DNA of 64,000 bases from Bradyrhizobium vignae. GTDB taxonomy: Bacteria > Pseudomonadota > Alphaproteobacteria > Rhizobiales > Xanthobacteraceae. A program made the position numbers and the translations under genes. Below, in pieces: positions 61,996 to 64,000 of the stretch. The stretch covers positions 21,390 to 85,389 of the forward strand of contig NZ_RDQF01000029.1 of the NCBI RefSeq assembly GCF_004114425.1, given 5' to 3'. Position 1 is the first letter of the stretch, and every line of letters begins with the position of its first letter. The notes under the pieces are model-generated. The model had not been told where the DNA came from, made no database searches, and worked only from the letters and a program-made list of their open reading frames with translations.

Positions 61996-62040
61996 TGCGC
62001 GTGATGGATGCACCGAACCCGCCACGAACTCGCTGCACCT

Positions 62041-62166
62041 CTGCCGCCTGCGGGAGAGGTCGACGCGCTCGAAGAGCGCGGCGGGTGAGGGCTCTCTCCC
62101 CTGGGGGAGTCCCTCTGCGGAGACACCCTCTGCCCGACCCTGCCCCGCAAGCGGGGGAGGGAGCGC
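62041..62166. repeat. Rhizobial intergenic palindromic repeat
   Basis: GC-rich DNA with nested dyads: CGCTC-GAA-GAGCG near 62066, and CTGCCCCGC-AA-GCGGGGG-type arms near 62140-62160. Strings such as CTCTCCC...GGGGGAG and CCCGCAAGCGGGGGAGG are common in Rhizobiales intergenic repeats. It separates the GMC gene from its partner. Confidence 0.5.
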
Positions 62167-62205
62167 ACCGTCTTCGTGGCGGGAATGAACCAACGAGAGC
62201 ACGCC

Positions 62206-62658
62206 ATGTCTGATCAACAACTCACCCTCACGCCTCGGCAGCGCGATGACCTCCGCACCATCGCGGCGATGATCATTCCTGCCAGCGACGAGTACAAGGT
62301 GCCCGGCGCCGACGATCCCGCGATCCAGGCCGACATCCTCGCAACGCTCGGCCGCGACACCAAACTGGTGGTGGCGGCGCTGGACCATCTGGCGCGGCTG
62401 GCCGGCATGCCCTTGGCCGACCTCGAGCCCGTCGCGCGCGCCGGTGTCGCCCAGAAGTTCCGCATCTCCGGCGGCATCGCCGCTGCAACGCTCGTCCGCG
62501 TGGTCCTGCAATGCTATTACCGCGACGACCGCGTGCTGCGCTCGCTGGGGCTGGAGCTGCGCGCGCCGTTTCCCAGGGGGCACGTGCTCCCGGATGGGGA
62601 CTGGTCGCTGCTCGACCCGGTCAAGGCGAGGGGAGGCACGCTGCGACGCGCGCCCTAG
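62206..62658 (+). CDS. Gluconate 2-dehydrogenase subunit 3-like protein
   Basis: 150 residues from the ATG at 62206; 62185 is an alternative. It has the subunit-3 opening LTPRQRDDLRTIAAMIIPAS and a helical body, ending FRISGGIAAATLVRVVLQCYY then DDRVLRSLGLE. The family's N-terminal Tat signal is missing, matching the lack of signal on the GMC partner. Together they probably form a two-subunit FAD dehydrogenase, perhaps cytoplasmic, with a soluble or membrane acceptor not encoded here. Confidence 0.78.
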   Translation: MSDQQLTLTPRQRDDLRTIAAMIIPASDEYKVPGADDPAIQADILATLGRDTKLVVAALDHLARLAGMPLADLEPVARAGVAQKFRISGGIAAATLVRVVLQCYYRDDRVLRSLGLELRAPFPRGHVLPDGDWSLLDPVKARGGTLRRAP

Positions 62659-62751
62659 CCATCTTGGCAGGTCCAGCCCTGCGCCCCGGCCGGGCCACTT
62701 GCGCTGGCGGGAACAGGCCACCATCTGTGTGAGCCTTCAAGGACTCTTGCC

Positions 62752-63771
62752 ATGCTGGATTTCACCTCAGATATCGCCGATGACGCAGCGTCATCGCGAA
62801 GGACGGCGGCTACCCCGGTCGATGACCGGGCGCTGCTGGACGCCTATTCCAATGCCGTGATCGATGTGACCGACCGCGTCGGCCCTGCGGTCGTGCGGGT
62901 CGAGACCGGGCCGAAGGTGCCGAACGGCCGCGAGCGCGGCGGGCTGGGCTCCGGCATCGTGATCTCGCCGGATGGTCTTGTCCTCACCAACAGCCATGTG
63001 GTCGGCTCCTCCAAGGAGATCCGGCTGCGCGACGTCGAGGGCCATGTCGGCGATGCTCAGGTGCTTGGTGTCGATCCCGACACCGACCTTGCGTTGCTGC
63101 GCGCCAACGGCGTGCGCGACTTGCCTTACGCCGCGCTCGGCAACTCCAAGATCTTGCGGCGCGGCCAGCTCGTGATCGCAATCGGCAATCCGCTCGGCTT
63201 CGAATCGACCGTGACCGCCGGGGTCGTCTCGGCGCTCGGGCGCTCGATCCGCTCGGTCAGCGGGCGTACCATCGAGGACGTGATCCAGACCGATGCCGCA
63301 CTCAATCCCGGCAATTCCGGCGGCCCGCTGGTGTCGTCGAATGCCGAGGTGATCGGCATCAACACCGCCATCATCAATGGCGCGCAAGGAATCTGCTTTG
63401 CGGTCGCCAGCAATACCGCGCAATTCGTGCTGTCGGAGATCATCCGCCACGGCTATGTCCGCCGCGCCTATATCGGCGTCGCCGGGCAGACCGCGCCGAT
63501 CCCGCGGCGGCATGCCGTGCTGGCCGGGGTCGAGAACAAGATGGGCGCGCTTCTGATGCAGATCGAGCCTGATGGACCTGCGGCGAAGGCCGGCCTGCTC
63601 CCCGGCGATGTCGTGATCAGGCTCGACGGCGTCGAGATCAACGGCGTCGATGACCTGATCCGCGTGCTCGACCGCGACCGCATCGGCCGCCGTCTGGCCA
63701 TGGACGTGCTGCGGCTCGGCCGCCTGCGGGCGATCGATATCGATCCGATCGAACGCAAGCCTGCGCGCTAG
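62752..63771 (+). CDS. HtrA/DegP-like S1C serine protease without signal peptide
   Basis: 339 residues. The trypsin-like triad is intact: His 82 in NSHVV, Asp 112 in DTDLALL and Ser 189 in GNSGGP. A single PDZ domain occupies about 245-330 (GALLMQIEPDGPAAKAGLLPG, IRLDGVEINGVDDLI). DegP and its relatives have an N-terminal signal or anchor; this protein begins with a polar stretch instead (TSDIADDAASSRRTA). It therefore may be a cytoplasmic or very divergent exported member. Confidence 0.87.
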   Translation: MLDFTSDIADDAASSRRTAATPVDDRALLDAYSNAVIDVTDRVGPAVVRVETGPKVPNGRERGGLGSGIVISPDGLVLTNSHVVGSSKEIRLRDVEGHVGDAQVLGVDPDTDLALLRANGVRDLPYAALGNSKILRRGQLVIAIGNPLGFESTVTAGVVSALGRSIRSVSGRTIEDVIQTDAALNPGNSGGPLVSSNAEVIGINTAIINGAQGICFAVASNTAQFVLSEIIRHGYVRRAYIGVAGQTAPIPRRHAVLAGVENKMGALLMQIEPDGPAAKAGLLPGDVVIRLDGVEINGVDDLIRVLDRDRIGRRLAMDVLRLGRLRAIDIDPIERKPAR

Positions 63772-63868
63772 CACTACTTTGGCAGATTGTTGATTTTGGC
63801 GCGTTTTATAGGATTCCCGAATCAATTTTTCAATGATTCATGGGTGGTCGGCTCTTGGAGGGCTGACC

Positions 63869-64000
63869 ATGCTGGGATGGGAAGACGAACTCGAACGCTG
63901 GCTGATGCCGTTCTTGGACCGACTGGGTCATAAGACCCGGCAGCGGATGTGTCCTCTGTATGTTGCGGGATTGATCGGTCCCGGCGATCGTAAGAGCGTT
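63869..64000 (+). mobile_element. IS701-type transposase, N-terminal part (cut by window edge)
   Basis: The frame begins at the ATG at 63869 and is open to the window edge (44 codons). It reads MLGWEDELERWLMPFLDRLG, then HKTRQRMCPLYVAGLIGPGD and RKSV, the opening of IS701-family DDE transposases ('YV.GL.GP.DRKS'). The insertion sequence left end must lie between the protease stop (63771) and 63868, in AT-rich DNA with the hairpin GAATCA...TGATTC at 63819-63839. No target duplication can be checked in this window. Confidence 0.75.

Overview
The window is high-GC alphaproteobacterial DNA, most likely Bradyrhizobium or a close relative in the Nitrobacteraceae. Pointers are a groESL pair, a DUF1236 secreted protein, a GH17-type glucan protein like rhizobial ndv products, many TRAP, ABC and Bug-type solute uptake systems, REP-like palindromes, an avidin-family gene and an IS701-type transposase. 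This is a judgement from gene content; no database search was run. I saw no tRNA, rRNA or CRISPR array.

Layout. 1-2223: the tail of a TetR-type regulator, a TauE/SafE permease and a divergent LysR regulator. 2263-12666: a LysR regulator facing a 12-gene plus-strand operon with a ketopantoate-reductase-like enzyme, VOC, MaoC hydratase, CaiB CoA-transferase, two shikimate-dehydrogenase-type enzymes, a polar-amino-acid-type ABC importer (two permeases, binding protein, ATPase), type II 3-dehydroquinate dehydratase and a Gfo/Idh dehydrogenase. It looks like a catabolic operon for quinate/shikimate-like compounds, but the full set does not match a pathway I know. 12640-15684: a decayed hydrolase fragment, then a TetR gene and a crotonase gene sharing a striking double palindromic operator, then an unknown 352-residue protein. 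15823-20193: GH17 membrane protein, groES, groEL and a small secreted protein.

20305-26981: a malonate operon read leftwards (TRAP binding protein, small and large permease, malonyl-CoA decarboxylase, malonyl-CoA synthetase) with a divergent GntR regulator and MatR-like operator candidates. 27038-31252: FtsH, then CopC-CopD. 31321-42115: CoA-transferase; a symporter, sialidase-fold protein and SDR operon; DUF72; a small conserved protein; two M20 enzymes; an enolase-superfamily protein; an MFS carrier.

42416-50375: TAXI-type binding protein; an avidin-like protein coupled to a CYTH-CHAD protein; an HGGxSTG pair; Bug binding protein; Nudix; DUF1236; a lytic transglycosylase remnant. 50378-54989: VOC protein, urate oxidase PuuD, sorbosone-dehydrogenase-like protein, SDR. 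55232-59079: cyoABCD-type quinol oxidase. 59080-64000: repeats and a possible structured RNA, thermonuclease-like protein, GMC oxidoreductase with a subunit-3-like partner, HtrA-like protease, and the start of an IS701-type transposase at the right edge.

The least expected signals are the avidin-like/CYTH-CHAD pair (43965-45876), the shikimate-type operon (3346-12666), the double operator (13590-13640), the out-of-frame lipoprotein leader before cyoA (55161-55235), and the repeat-containing hairpin region after cyoD (59200-59345).
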